A stretch of 64,000 nucleotides of DNA from Brienomyrus brachyistius (GCF_023856365.1 NC_064554.1:8671001-8735000); one strand, 5' to 3'. Shown: positions 31,779-44,380, counted from the first letter of the stretch. Notes: generated by a model from the letters alone, not told the origin. Translations and numbers: made by a program.

Positions 31779-34700
31779 CTATTCTTCCTCCTTGCCCCCT
31801 CCTTTTTCTTTTTTCTTCCCTCCTTTCTCCTTCTTCTTCTCCTTCTTCTGTCGCTCCTTCTCCTGCCTCTCCTTCTCCTGCCGCTCCTTCTCCTGCCGCT
31901 CCTTCTCCTTCTTCTCCTTCACTCTCTGCTTCTCCTCCTCCTTTCCCTTCTTTTTCTCCTCTTTCCCCTTCTTCTTCTTCTTCCCCTCTTCCTCACCGGC
32001 ACCCCCTGCTGGCACCTCGCTGGAGGCGCCCGGCTTGCCCCCATCCACGACCAATGGGAGCGGGACATTGTTGGCAGCGGGGGATGGGAGGGTGGGGGTG
32101 ATGTGCTCAGAGACGACCCTGGGGGAGGCCATCAGGGTTTGGGGAGGGGTGGGGCCCTTCTCGGCCACGGCCGGGTCCTCCTCAGCTGTGGGCACCGGCT
32201 TCAGACCAGCCGGGAGGGTGGAGCCCGCTAGTGCGCTGACGGTGGCGCCCGGGGAGGACGGTGCCTGTGGTGGCAGCGGCTGGGCCTGGAAGGGGGGGCT
32301 CTGGAACGACTTCGGCTGCTCCGGTTCCAGTGCAGCGAAGCCGATAAAGGCGCCTTTCTTGATGGGCGGCCGAAAGGTAGGCTTGGACTTGCGGAAGCCC
32401 TGGAGGGAGAGCAGGCTGGATGAGGCGCGCAGGGGCCCTGGCAGGGGGGCGGAGCCGGGCAGGTAGGAGAAGCTGCCCCCGGAGCTGATGGCAGCGGCCC
32501 GCATCTTCAGCTCGTGGATGGCGCGGGTGCCATGCAGGCGGCGGCGTGGTTGGTGACTCAGCTCGCCCCGTGATTCACGCCACTTCCGCACCTGAATGCT
32601 GCTCTCGCGCTCGATCAGGGCCTCGGACACGGGCATCACGGTCACCTGTGGGCGGGGCGGGGGGGGGTCAGCACTCAGGGGAGGGGGGTGGGCTTGGGGC
32701 AAGCAGGTGGAGGTACAGGGGAGTAGACGCACCTCGTGCACCAGCAGGTCCTCGCGCACGCTCTCCGGCGGAATGTTGCGAAGACGGTCCATGGTCTCAT
32801 ACATGCCCTGCACCTCCCGCAGCTTGTCCACCGAGCCCAGCATCTGCTTGAGCAGCACCAGGCCCACGCGGAAAACGATCTTCACACCTGCGTAGAAGAT
32901 GGGCATCCTGTCAAGCGTGCCGCTCCCGGTCCACAAGGGAAAAAAGCACAATGGGGACATTTCCAGGTTTATTACAGAATGCCATTTCTGGCTGGGGAGT
33001 GTCCTCCTCTCGTTCTAAAACAGAACAGATGGTTTACCTTACTAATAGAGGTAGATAAAAGGTTAAAAGAGGAAGAAAGGGCCATAAGCTGGATTAGTGG
33101 CTGTTTTGTCACTTTCTGCTTTAGTACAGCGCCCCCCCGTGGCCTGGAGGACTGTACACGATTAAATAACAAAAGGAGGAAGGGCCTTATGCAGACCTTC
33201 GCAGAAGAACATGTCCCAGACACGCAGCACGCAGGCCCAAGGGAGGGTCCGGGAGAAGATGCACATGAACCACTCGGTCATGTAGAGGATGGGGTCGATC
33301 TTGAACTTCTTCAGGTGGCGGTAGGCCATGGGACAGACACGTCGTAGCAGGGAGAAAAAGATCTCCCCATCCAGCTGGATCGCTTCCTGGAATTGGGAGG
33401 GAGGGGGGTGTAGGGTCGGCAGAGAGAGAGGCTCACACAGCGGTATCAGTCAGGATGAACGCACATCTTAGCCGCCTCGTGACGTTAGGCGTCTTCACAC
33501 AAAGACCCCCAACTTGTTCTGAGAGCTTTCAGGAGATCTGAAATGCTGCATTCTCTGCTGGATGGGAGACACTGGCTTGCTTTGTCCCAGTGATGGGAAC
33601 GTCCGGTTTTAGGCGCCCCACGAAAACAACGGACAGACTGTTCAGCTGGAGACAAAACGGACATTCAGAGAACCATCGGGACAAAAACAGGGGTCCTGCG
33701 TGTTACAGGTGAGTGGGATTAACGTGGCAGGCGTGCATGTGCGTGTGTGTGTGTGAGCGTGCGTGTGTGTACCCACCAAGCCGGCGCTGTAGTACCCGGG
33801 AAGGTATTTCTCACAGATCTGTACCAGACACCAGAAGGCTTGCTATGGGAAACAAGAGGGAGCACAGTGGTGAATACAAACACACCTTTTTCTTAGTCAT
33901 GATTCTACATGTGGCTTCACTGCTGTTACTGCAGTGTTTCACAGCCTAGGCCATGGAGACTCCCATGTGGTCCTCATGTTTGCTCCCTCCCCGCTCTGGG
34001 AAACACTGCATTACTGTGAGCTGGAGGGTCATGCCGGATACCCCGTACCTCCGCAGGCATGTGCATGAGCAGCACGGCGGCCACGGGGGCCTGAGCCTGG
34101 CAGTAGCCCTCGTCTGGCCGGTACACCGTGTAGGCCTTCAGGATGCGGTACAGGTCCTGCTGGCTGGGGAGCAAAAGTAGGGGCAGTTCAGGAAAGTGGG
34201 CACACGCAACGTACACCATCACGCGGGAGAGAGTGGGGCACAGACACGTGCTAACGCGCATCGACATGCACCAATGCAGCAGGGCACCGACGTTCACCGA
34301 CACGCGGGACACCAACACACGGGGGGCATAGGACACAGATACGTGGGGCGGGGCAGGACAGAACAGACAGGACAGACAGAACAGACAGACAGACAGGACA
34401 GACACGAGCAGACGGACACAGTCACAGATGCGTTTGCAGACACAGACAGACAGACACACATAGGGCTTTGCTGATTAATTACCCATGTCCACCTCGAGCA
34501 GCAAACATCTCATGAAAGGGGAACTGTCTGTGCAGGTCCTTCTCTATGATATCCAGCCATTTAGGGTCTCCTGGTTCCCTCTCGAGTTCCTGTGAGTCAG
34601 AGGAAGAGTGGCGGGGCTGGGGGGTGAGTTACAACACCCTTCACACAGACCTCGGCAGCAGACAAGGGAAAGCAGACGTCTGGCATTCCGTCCCTGACAA

Positions 34701-37017
34701 TGACCCTTAGGAGAGGTGCGGGTGTCATGGGGGGGAACGCTGATCCTGGCCGGGACCAGGGAGATGCTGGGGGATGGGGCTTGGGGAACGCGCATTGGAT
34801 GGTGGGTGAGCACCGACCCAAGGGGTGGGGGGGGGGGGGGGGGTGGCATGTCAGGATTGACCTACAGTGTGGACAACAGCAGTATGTCAACACGTCAGTC
34901 TGAGTCAGTAACGGACAAGCACAAAGAAAGGAACACAGGGGTGGGGATTTGGAGGGGGGGGGGCTGTGTAACATGATGGTGAGGTAGACGACCCAGATTA
35001 GGGGATGGAGATAAGAAGATTATGGCTGCTAGCATCTGCTGCAAATCTATCTAGCAGGGGCTACGGGATGGTGCAGCTACTGCACTCCTAGCCCAATGGC
35101 AGATGCAGACGACCAAAGGCATGGCCAGTGTTGGGGGGGACTGTCATAGGAGGCGTACCTCAAACTTCCCAGAGTTGGTCTCCAGCAGCTCCTGGCTGTT
35201 GGACAGCAGCTGCCAGGCCCTGGCTCTGAGCGACGAGGGAACCCCCTTCCGACAGCGCAACTTCACCTGGACAGGGGGTGCGGGCCATGGGGAGTGTAGG
35301 AGCATCAGAGAGAGAGAGACGCACAGAGAGAGAGAGAAAGACAGGGAAAGATACATCACAAGGAGAGAAAGTGGCAGGACACAGACTGTCTAATGGCAGA
35401 TGTGGGACCGCAGCCGTCACACGGGACACGCGGGAGGAGGTACCTTCTGAAAACGTCGCGAGACCCACTTGTCCCAGTTGGCAAACATCTCTAACCATTT
35501 CATCTCCCTCTGCCTGGCCACGTCCACACTGACCTCCTTCTCACTGACACCGGGGGGAGAGAGAAAGTTACGCACGGCTAGGTGCCAATACAGCATTAAC
35601 ATGTAGCATGTAGGAGGAGGACTGCGGAGCTACGGCTAACTGCAGTCCTGCTGAAAGTTCAGACAGGCGGGGGGGTGAGTCACTCATCACCCTCAGCACC
35701 CCGTGACTCACAGGGAAGGGGGCTGTGGGAGGAGCAAAGGGGCACGTAGAAGGAAAGTGAGGGAAGGAGAGAGACGGGAAGTCCCAGTGGCCGGTACGGA
35801 CGGGAGCGAGACCGCTGTGCCACACCGGCCCCAGGAATTGGGGTTTTCACAACGGACTGGGCTACTTTAGAATGAGGGTTATGGGTTTTGTTTTAAACCA
35901 GGATGATCAAAATATTGTAATCACACCGAGTGAGGACCTCGTCCACCGGTTGGGAGTGAGCAGCGTTAGGGTGGATTTAGGAAGCGCAGCTAGACCCAGA
36001 ATCTGTATCTGCAGAGAATCGTGGGAATCAGGGACCCCCCCCGTGCCACATTTTGGGCAGCTGATTTCATGCTGTATCATGCAGTTTTTTGTTAGTACCC
36101 AGCAGTGTAGTCACTGTGGGACACGAGTCCCATTTGCTGATGGAGTCATGGCATTAAGTAAGGCGCAAACAGGAGGGCTGGCAGCTAAGGAAGGAGAGCA
36201 CATGACGACCAGGTGCAATACATTGGCGGGGGCATGGGGGGGCTCACCCGGTCTCGGTGTACTGATTTCCGCCCAGGAAGCCGTACTTGTCGGTGCGGCG
36301 CAGCACCGAACCGTTGACCTCCGAGTCAGAGCCCAGGGAGCTGGTGTCGTCCCCAATGCCTGACAGTGACTCCATGGTGCCCGACATCAGGCTGGCCGAC
36401 TCCAAGTAGCTGAGGGAGTCGGGGGCGGGCTGGCGGAGAGGGGTGGTTGGGAAGAAGGCGGGCTGAGGCTCCTGGACGATGGGGATGGGGGAGCAATGGG
36501 AGGTGCTCTGGGACTGGGTCTGGGGGGGCAGCTGCCTTGGGGAGGTGTTCCCCAGCGGGGGAGTGTGCTCAGCAGGGACTGCAACCGCAGGAAGATGGGG
36601 GTCGCTGCTGGCGGTGGGGGTGGAGCTCAGGGGCTGAGCGGCTGCCAGGGTGACATCACTGCTGGAACTGACGCTAGGGGCGGGGTCACGATCAGAGGGC
36701 TGCGTCTCTGAGCCCAAGGACCGCACGTCGCAGGAGTGCACCTCCGTGCCCGCTCCCACCCCCCTGGATGACCGTGGGGGGGGCTTGGGAGGAGCTGGGG
36801 GGGGACCTTTACCATCCCGGGCAGGCTCTTTTGCCCCTCTCCATGTGGTGCTTTTCACTGCAGGGTCCCCATAGAGGGCAGATTTGGGGGTTTGCGGGGT
36901 AAGGTCCTTTGGGCTCACGGGGTGAGGATGAGGGTCAGTGCTGTTCGGCAGGGGCTGGGGGATGTGGGAGTCACCCAGGCCAGGAGGGGATGGAGTAAGG
37001 GCTGAAATCTCAGCCAT
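31779..37017 (-). CDS. tbc1d10b: TBC1 domain family member 10B (Rab GTPase-activating protein)
   Basis: TBC1D10 proteins (EPI64 family) are GAPs for Rab27, Rab35 and related Rabs at membranes. Nine coding exons on the minus strand: 37017-36248, 35543-35444, 35266-35159, 34589-34483, 34163-34049, 33842-33777, 33386-33197, 32887-32733 and 32645-31779. They sum to 2478 bases (825 residues) with all phases consistent. The first 250 residues are Pro/Ser-rich, followed by [20 protein letters not shown]. The TBC domain spans about 305-520. The arginine finger is in [11 protein letters not shown] (R347) and the glutamine finger in GYCQAQAP (Q384), so catalysis should be intact. Other marks are [20 protein letters not shown] and [10 protein letters not shown]. 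The tail is basic, with KERQE repeats ending in KEEE. The ATG at 37017 lies 14-18 bases inside the exon, in GTCATGG context. Confidence 0.96.
33932..34008. mobile_element. Short hAT-like miniature element in tbc1d10b intron 5
   Basis: CAGTGTTTC at the left end is inverted as GAAACACTG at the right, giving 77 bases. The flanks share TTACTG, an imperfect 8-base duplication (six of eight). The ends match those of the element at 59445-59576, so both belong to one miniature family. Confidence 0.6.
34330..34470. repeat. GACA-type microsatellite in tbc1d10b intron 4
   Basis: Imperfect ACAGACAG and GACAGGACAG runs fill most of this stretch of intron between exons 4 and 5. It is simple-sequence DNA. 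Confidence 0.75.
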
Positions 37018-37639
37018 GACCTCTTCTAACTGCCTGGGGGGACAGAGTGTCTTTAATACAAGAGCAGACAATGATATGTAGACAAAGACTAAAGACTAGG
37101 ATTCCTTCAAAGACTAACTGATGTGCATCTTTATCCAAAAAGTTGCATCCTCACCTACAGGTACTGTTGGATTGAACAGTGCTGGCTTGCCTGCCCGCAC
37201 CCTGGAGGACATGGGCCGATTTTTAATCCTAATCAAGCCCTGCTTCATATGTTAAATATTTGCACATTAAAATATAGCAACAGTTGTGCAAGCACAAGGC
37301 TTAATAAAAATAAAAAGCCGACACAACGCACACCTGTTGTCATTCACAGTTATGATATTAAGAAAAAAGTAAGTGCGAGTCATGCAGCCACGCGGGATGA
37401 TCAGTCAAATGAGAAGCGATAAACTTCAATTTAACGTGAGCAATGTCTGTCCACACACCTTCTCCATAGTATAAGCAACACTTTACTAGTCTTCACATCG
37501 TGTGTTTTTGAGTAAACTTCCGCAATCTTAAGATCCCTGCGCCACGACTCGTCTTTCTGGAGCTCCTCCTCCCGTTTTAAATCCTTCAAACGATGAAGAT
37601 TACTCACGCATGCAAAAATGTATTAATACAGTTTCCATC

Positions 37640-38780
37640 CATGGTAATAGCTCGGCGTGCTGCGTACTTCCCTACATTATAAATAGAGACCGTGGTCAAG
37701 CCGGCCCTGAACACTGAGGAAGTAGCTTTAAAAGCGATCTGCTGCTCCACCCACCCTCCACCCGCCGTGTAATCAGACTGTGGAGGAGTAGCGTGCGATC
37801 ATATCAACACCGCAGGTAAAGTGAATCAGCCGGAGGTCCCAGCCAGGCCCGTGCATTTAAGCCGCTTAACACGTTCGACTGGCCCCTGGACTCCAGTGCA
37901 GTCCGTTTGTCTCACATCCACCTGGCACAGGCTCATGCTGCTGATGTAGGGTGCTGGAGATGCCCATCCCCGCCCCAGCGACCCACCGTGTACATCCCAT
38001 CACTAGCATCAGACATCCCACTCCGGCGCAGAACAAGCAGAGCCCAAGAGAGTGGTCTTCCTCATACCGCTGGGTCACCGCCGTCATGGCGCCATCATCG
38101 AGCCCGGGTAGCTGGACTGTTAACTAACCAACGCCCGTTTCGCATCCAGTCTTACGACCTTAAGCTCAGTTTCGCACTGCAGTCGGGCGGGCTTCATCCG
38201 CGAGCCCCATTCGAACCGCTAGGCCTCCTCCATCCTCGGCCTCTCCTAACGGTCCCCTCGGGGTTGTACTTACCCACGGCCGTGGTGTCCAGGGCTCTGC
38301 GTCCAACGGGGCGTCCAACTGGGCGCCCAAAAGGGCCCACCCCCCCCTCCACGGATCCGGTAGCGTTTACCCCTCCTGCGGGCCGGGCGAAACACACCCG
38401 ATGACCGGAGAGCAGAGGTGAAATTATGATGAAAGGGATGAGACGAGAACGACGGGACTCTCCCCTAAACCGCTCAGCTTTAGCGATTTCCACAAAGCAT
38501 CGATGCTGCTAATAAGTCCATATTTACTATTCAGGAAATCCGACGGATCCTGTTCATTCGTCTGCTCGGGCTTCGTCCGGCCGTCCTCGGATCACTCTGT
38601 TTCTCTCGCTTAACTGCAGCTGACACATTCATACACTCACCATCCGCACTTCCTACCGCGGATCTGACAGCGACGTGCGCGCTCACGGGGCACGCGAAGG
38701 GACGCGCGGGCGTGCTCGCTCAAGGGGGCTTGCAGGCAGGCGTGGCTGTGCGCCTCCGGTCGGCCATGCGCAGCTTCTAG
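37640..38780. promoter_or_regulatory. tbc1d10b: CpG-rich start region upstream of tbc1d10b
   Basis: CG dinucleotides are dense here, most of all at 38180-38500 and 38640-38780, and contrast with AT-rich sequence after 38790. The tbc1d10b coding exon begins after an acceptor near 37034, so a non-coding first exon is expected upstream, most likely inside this island. The start site itself is not visible, and no other gene is recognised here. Confidence 0.5.
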
Positions 38781-39213
38781 GTCAATAATGTGTAGTTAAT
38801 TAAGATCAGTTACATTTACTAATTTTTAAATTGCACTATCCTATCTTGTTTTGCACTGCTATATGTGTTATCTCCCCATGCATCAGTCCCTTACCCTGAA
38901 TTTCACCGTGTTCCTCCGACCACATGAACGGTTAATATTTTTTAAAGTAAAATAAGTCAGTACGCGGAATTGCCTCATTTCCAGATGATGTGAGCTAATT
39001 GGTGCGCATGTTGGCGTCTGATAGCTGCAAGTGAGCCAGGGCGAGGTTTTGCACAGCGTTACTGAGTGAAAAAAAAATCAATCTGCAGTTGATAGGGACG
39101 AAAACCCCCAGATGAAATGTCTAAAAATAATGATAATATTATTATAAACATAAAATACATGATTATAATATATATTTTTATTTTAAATTAATAACGGTGA
39201 ACAATTTCAAAAT

Positions 39214-39556
39214 GGGCGGTGCAGTGGTTAGCACAGTTGCCTTATACCTGTGGGACCAGTGTTTGAGTCTCTGCCAAGGCTCCATGTATGTGGAGTTTGC
39301 ATGTTTCCATCTGTGTCGGCACTGAGTGTCTTCCAGTCCAGTTTCCCCCCACAGTCCAAAAATATGCTAAGGTGACCAAATTGCTATAAGTTGTGTATGT
39401 ATGAGTGAATGGCGTGTGAGTGTGTTCTGTGATGGCATGGTGCCCAATCCTAGGTTGTTCCCCCCTCGAGCCCCTAGTAACTGGGATAGGCTGCAGACAC
39501 CCACCCAACTCCCTCCCCATGCTCCTAAATAACATAGGTAATTACAGAAAATGGAT
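39214..39556 (+). mobile_element. tRNA-derived SINE
   Basis: The head GGCGGTGCAGTGGTTAGCAC resembles a tRNA-type A box. A GTTTGAGTCT B-box-like block follows. The body holds GTGGAGTTTGCATGTT and CCCCCACAGTCCAAAAAT, and the tail ends AAAATGGATGG. This is the common fish SINE layout. Related 3' parts lie at 44140-44270 and 59290-59430, and a reversed copy at 47529-47738. Confidence 0.75.
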
Positions 39557-40914
39557 GGAATTAAAACATGCTATGAATGAAAACAAGTGATGGAAGAGGA
39601 CAAAACGCAATATGAGAGGTATGTTAAGCCAAACTGATTTGATTTCAGAATGTTTCTTTCTCCACCAGCCCAACTCCCTCAGCTACTTGGAGTCTGCCAA
39701 AAAGTTCCTTAATAGTGCTTTTTGTCACCAGAAAGTACAAAACAGCTTCACGGTTTCTTTGCTCTACATTGTACAAATGACTAAACGATATTCTTTAACG
39801 AGAAATCCCCTAATTTGGCATTTCATTGACGGAGGTGGAAAGACACTCTACCGTTCAGATTTGGTCCATAAGAGTCAAGCGTAGTCAAACTCCAAACTGT
39901 AACCAAGTCAGACTCGTCACCATACACACCACAGCAAAGCCAAATTTGATCACTCGTTGGACCATGACACATTTCATTGTCCTGGTCACTCTTCTTTCAC
40001 ATTTCTGCAGAAAAGAACATTTTTGGTGTAGTTCATGTACTCCAACCAGACCACAGTTCTTCACAGATCGTTTAAACCGACTGACATTTGCGATAAATGC
40101 CAGCAGGTGATGAAACATTTGCTGAGACCCCTGTGCCAACATCAGCATAACCTCTGTTCTTCAAGACCTCTTGGTCATTTCTCTTCTTCATCTTGTTTTA
40201 TACATTACTTTAATGAACTTGGAGGCACAGCTCTGTGGAATTACCTCGGACATCTGCCCCCAGTTGATTCCTGATCCAGCACATTTAAGATACAGTTCAG
40301 GGTTTCCCCATCAGCTCTGGATCTGCTCCAGGTTTGTCTTCCTCTCCAGTCCTCCGACCATATTTAAACTCCACCATCTGTTTACCTTTCAGTGAGGTTG
40401 TTGTGGTCTTTTGTACTTTCAAACATTTGGTTTCTGCTTGTTATTCTCTGATTGTGGCCTTGTGCGTTTGCACGTTCTTATGGAAGAGGAATTGTCTGTA
40501 TATGTAATCCTGTGTTGCTCCCTGCTTGGTTTCTGTGTGGCTTGCTTGCTTGTCTGTGTTTCCTTGTACATACGCATAATGTTAAGTTATAACTAACAAG
40601 GGAAAAACAATTAGTTTTTGTTTCCTATCTGTCTTGGTGTGACCCCTTGTGGTCCCTATATTTCCTGTTTGTTAGTCTGTTAAATTCCCCATTTTTCGTA
40701 AGCCGCACTGTGGATGACACACATGCTCCACTATAAGTTACCTTGCTTTGAATGCAATTCTAGCGACATTACAAATCACAAAACCTTTTGTGGCAAAAGT
40801 CCTGCTCATTCCGTCTTTATGAAATCTAACACGACAACTTCAGCCTCTTGTAACTGCCTGGTTCTCACTTTTCACCTAAAGGGGAGTGGAGTCTATTTAG
40901 GGCAGGCAGTGAAA

Positions 40915-41190
40915 TTTGGGCACAATGATTAAAAAAAAAAAAAACAGCTCAATTATGACTCGGTTCAATTCATTTGTAACAAAGACTCCCCAACAGGCTG
41001 CCGAGTTTCTGAACACAAAGATGGTGGGAGTGTCTCAGTGGTTTAAGAATAATTTTTTGACTCTTAACCACAGCAAAACCGTATCCATGTGTTTTACAAT
41101 CGGATGTAAAATTCATTGCTGTTGTCTGTTTTTAAAAAGTCCAACCAAGGACTATGTTTGCAAATTAGCCTCTGGCTAGAAAACCTCTGT
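40915..41190 (+). pseudogene. LINE reverse-transcriptase fragment
   Basis: The frame reads AEFLNTKMVGVSQWFKNN, then FLTLNHSKTVSMCFTIG. This is the L-N-x-D/K-M-x-x-V-S-x-W-x-x-x-N-x-L-T-L-N pattern downstream of the RT active site in CR1/Rex-type LINEs. It is short, with no partner domains. Confidence 0.5.
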
Positions 41191-42895
41191 ACAAAACAAT
41201 GGTTGTATTGTTTTTCACATGTAGCATTTTCTTTTGTACTGTCCTTGGTCAATAAATCCAATTAAAGAGGCGTTGAAAAGATTGTCAGCTTGACACAGTC
41301 TGTCAGCTTGTTCCGACTGATACGTTCCAATCACCAGTAGAGTACAGGCAGGTAGCACCGGTTACACAAACTGTCGTAATAAATTGTTTTTCAAGGATTT
41401 CTTTGCTTTTCATAGTAACAGGGTCATCCTATGAACGTCCCAAGGATGCCCACAGAACAGGGACATGACGCGGCCATCCAGGGGACGTCCTCAGGCTGAA
41501 CCTCGTTTATATCCCTTACTGCTAAAGTGTTAAACATCACTTGACCAGCAGATGTCACTCACCATCCCACATCCTTCACTCCTAGTGTTTCCCTGTTCCC
41601 CTGGCCACTGTGAAGCTTAAGCAGTTGGCTCTTGTTCAGTCTCCCTTTTGTGGTGTGTTTTGAGTTTGGTTTTGTCCGTTGTTAAACACAAAATAAATGT
41701 TGACTAGTTTTCTTGGTTTATCATGTGTTTGTGTATTTCAGTTACAGTCCCTTGCTTTTGCTCCCTGTTCCCTGTTTGTAGTATGTTCCTTGTTTTATTT
41801 TTTTCTTGGCATTTGGACCTTTCTGTATCTATTGATTCATTGCGCAGAGGTAAAGTGGGTGTGTCCCGGCCAGGCGGTAGGTAATCTGTGGATATGTTGG
41901 GCTGCGAGGGACCGATCGGGTGGATTCTTCTTGACTCTGCGAAATAAGGACGCATTTCTAGGCCCCATTTAAAGGGGTCTTCAAAAGGGGACAGCCTTGT
42001 CGTGAATCATTCCGTCTTCGATTACAGCTTTAGAGGGATGCAGCACCTGAATTTGGACACAGCCAGCGCTTTGTGTTTGACATCCGAAGAATGCAGCCAG
42101 CAATGATATTCCACTGGTTCAGAAGAGGGCAGACGTAGTGCAACAAACAGACAATCAAGCAGTGTAGGGAAGTAGGTAAACTTTTCTGAACAGATTTAAA
42201 GTTATTAGTTTAGACTTGGGTGATATTACTGTAAAATAGCATACCACAGTATTTTGAAATCCTATGCCATAGTTGCAACGCTTGCGTAACATGAGAGGGT
42301 GTTCAACACACTGCTGTTTCTGTTTAGATAAATATTTTCGCATTGTTTTGTTGGAGCTGAACACAGAGCTATTAATTTTTCTGAGGTAATTTGTTCATTT
42401 AAAAAAAATGTTCATTTTATGAGCACTTTACAATAACCTTATAAGTGAGACTTTCATTCATTTATTTTTGGTTTGCAGTTATTCCTGTTAAGCAAGTAGC
42501 TATGACAGCCCATAATCACACCCCATCCACTCTAACGTTGTCAAGTGTCTGTCTTCAGTACTCTTTACTTAAAATAAAGGTTGTTTAGATGTGGGATAAA
42601 GGGATAATGATGCTTAAAACTTCCTTACTCAGTTGTTATTATTATGACCAGCAGGCCACAGAACACTGGGAGTAGAGTTTTGCCCCCTGTCCAATTGTTA
42701 GGATCAGTCCCTACCTTATTCTTCGTTTACCCATTTGGTCAGCAGGTGTCACTAGACGTTCCATTCCTTTCTGCTTGTTCCCACTAGATTTAGCTCTGTT
42801 CTCAATCTATGCTGTTTCCTTATGCTCACTGGGGTGCTGTGCGACTGATGGGCTGAGCGTGTGGCTGAGCACCATGTGGAGGCCAGCATTAACTA

Positions 42896-43329
42896 CACTG
42901 AACAAAAATATAAACGCAACACTTTTGTTTTTGCTCCCATTTTTCATGAGATGGACTTAAAGATCTACAATTCATTCCAGATACACAATATTACCATTTC
43001 TCTCAAACATTTCTCACAAATCAGTCTAAATGTGTGATAGTGAGCACTTCTGCTTTGCTGAGATAATCCATCCCACCTCACAGGTGTGCCACATCAAGAT
43101 GCTGATCTGACATCATGGGTAGTGCACAGGTGTACCTTATACTGCCCACAATAAAAGGCCACCCTGGAATGTGCAGTTTTTTGCTTTATTGGGGGTCTGG
43201 GGACTCAGAACCGGTCAGTATCTGGTGTGACCACCATTTGCCTCATGCAATGCAACACATCTTCTTCGCATAGAGTTTATCAGATTGTCAATTGTGGCCT
43301 TTATATTGCGTTTATATTTTTGTTCAGTA
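42896..43329. mobile_element. Tc1/mariner-like miniature element, TA-flanked
   Basis: CACTGAACAAAAATATAAAC at the left is repeated in inverse at the right (GTTTATATTTTTGTTCAGTA), with TA on both sides (42894-42895 and 43330-43331). The ends and interior belong to a widespread fish Tc1-like family. At 434 bases no transposase remains. It sits inside an older pyrimidine-rich repeat that resumes at about 43332. Confidence 0.85.
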
Positions 43330-43879
43330 TATGTTAGATATTTTTGCCTTGTGTTTAATTAGTTCATGTATTTCTGTATTGGTTCTGGTTTTTCCCTGGT
43401 TGTATGTAGTTTTGTAGTTATGTCCTGTTTCATATTTGTATCCCGTGTAGCTCTAGTCCCTAGGGTTTAGTTGAACTGCCTCGTCTAACCCTTGTTACCT
43501 GTTTATGTATGTGCTACCCTTTGCCCTATTCCCTTGGCAGCGATTGTGTCTGTCTTTGTTAATGCCCTTCACTGATATCACCCATTCCCTTGGTTTGTTA
43601 CATTGCTCTTTGTTCCCCTACCTTTTTAAGTCTATCCTCCTGTATTGTTTACCTTCTTTTGTCTCTTCTTTTGTTTCCTGTCCTCTTGAGTTCAGTTTCT
43701 AATGAAGTTCCCCGCACCTCAGTGTGAGATTGTCATTCTACGTGTCCTTTTGCGGCACCTCTACATTTATGAGATCAGCCCAGCCTTAAAAAATAGTTTC
43801 TCATATTGATCGATGAAAATGTGCAATTCGCCCAATATTTTTCATACACATTTCCACCCCCACTTGGAAAATTTCATCA

Positions 43880-44105
43880 TGATAATAATAATCGATGCTT
43901 TATTGATCCCCATGGGGAAATTCTCTTTTTATTCCTCCCTCAACTTACTCTTTGCAGAGTAAGCTGTCCTTAAAGGGCAGCCACCTGTAGGGGGCTGGGG
44001 GTTGAGGGCCTTGCTCAAGAACCCACAGACACGCTGAGGCTGGCCTTGAACCGGCAATTCTCTGATTACCGGCACAGAGACTTAGCCGACAGCCACATAC
44101 CCTTA
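43880..44105. repeat. Dispersed repeat copy (ATTGATCCC-type), first
   Basis: Aligned by eye with 46225-46465. Both share CC(C/T)(C/T)(A/G)TGGGGAAATT, TCTTTG(C/T)AGAGTAAGCTGTC, GAGCTGGGGGTT-like and AACCCACAGA/ACCCGCAGAC blocks in the same order and orientation. Confidence 0.6.
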
Positions 44106-44139
44106 TCTGATTAGCTGTAGATGTGAATAGTGAGTATGC

Positions 44140-44270
44140 CTGTGATGGATTGGCATCCCATCCTGGGTTATTCCCCGTCTTGTGCCTGTAGCCTCTGGGA
44201 TTGACTCCAGACTCCTGTGACCCTGAATAGGACTTGCAAGTAAAGAAGATGGATGGATGGATGGATGGAT
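44140..44270 (+). mobile_element. SINE 3' part with (GGAT)n tail
   Basis: Body blocks CCTGTGATGGATTGGCATCC and CATCCTGGGTTATTCC are followed by an end of four or five GGAT units. They match the 3' half of the SINE type seen at 39214-39556. Confidence 0.65.
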
Positions 44271-44380
44271 GTGTGCAGAGCTCTACCCATAACATAAAGA
44301 AAAAAATCATATATTTCGTGACCACATGTAACAAATTTGTCCCCACGATGTATGAAATCACGTTTTATTAATTCATTCCT

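Larger units (their letters stand above)
38790..42890. other. Gene-free stretch dominated by repeats
   Basis: No cellular gene is recognised. Contents: a tRNA-derived SINE (39214-39556), a LINE reverse-transcriptase piece (40915-41190), pyrimidine-rich dispersed repeats with CAGCAGATGTCACT-type blocks (41545 and again at 42741), an AATAAA-bearing repeat end near 41690, and otherwise AT-rich sequence. Confidence 0.5.

Noticed and set aside
31606..32466. Plus-strand frame of 286 codons (Phe/Ser-rich) and a Leu-rich one
   Set aside because: Complement of the Lys/Glu-rich tbc1d10b last exon; the hydrophobic composition is a by-product of GAG/AAG codons read backwards.
38194..38493. Frames in the CpG island upstream of tbc1d10b
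   Set aside because: GC-rich sequence lacks stops by composition; no homology or splice logic ties them to tbc1d10b.
39214..39300. tRNA gene
   Set aside because: A/B-box-like blocks belong to a SINE head; no cloverleaf or acceptor stem could be drawn.
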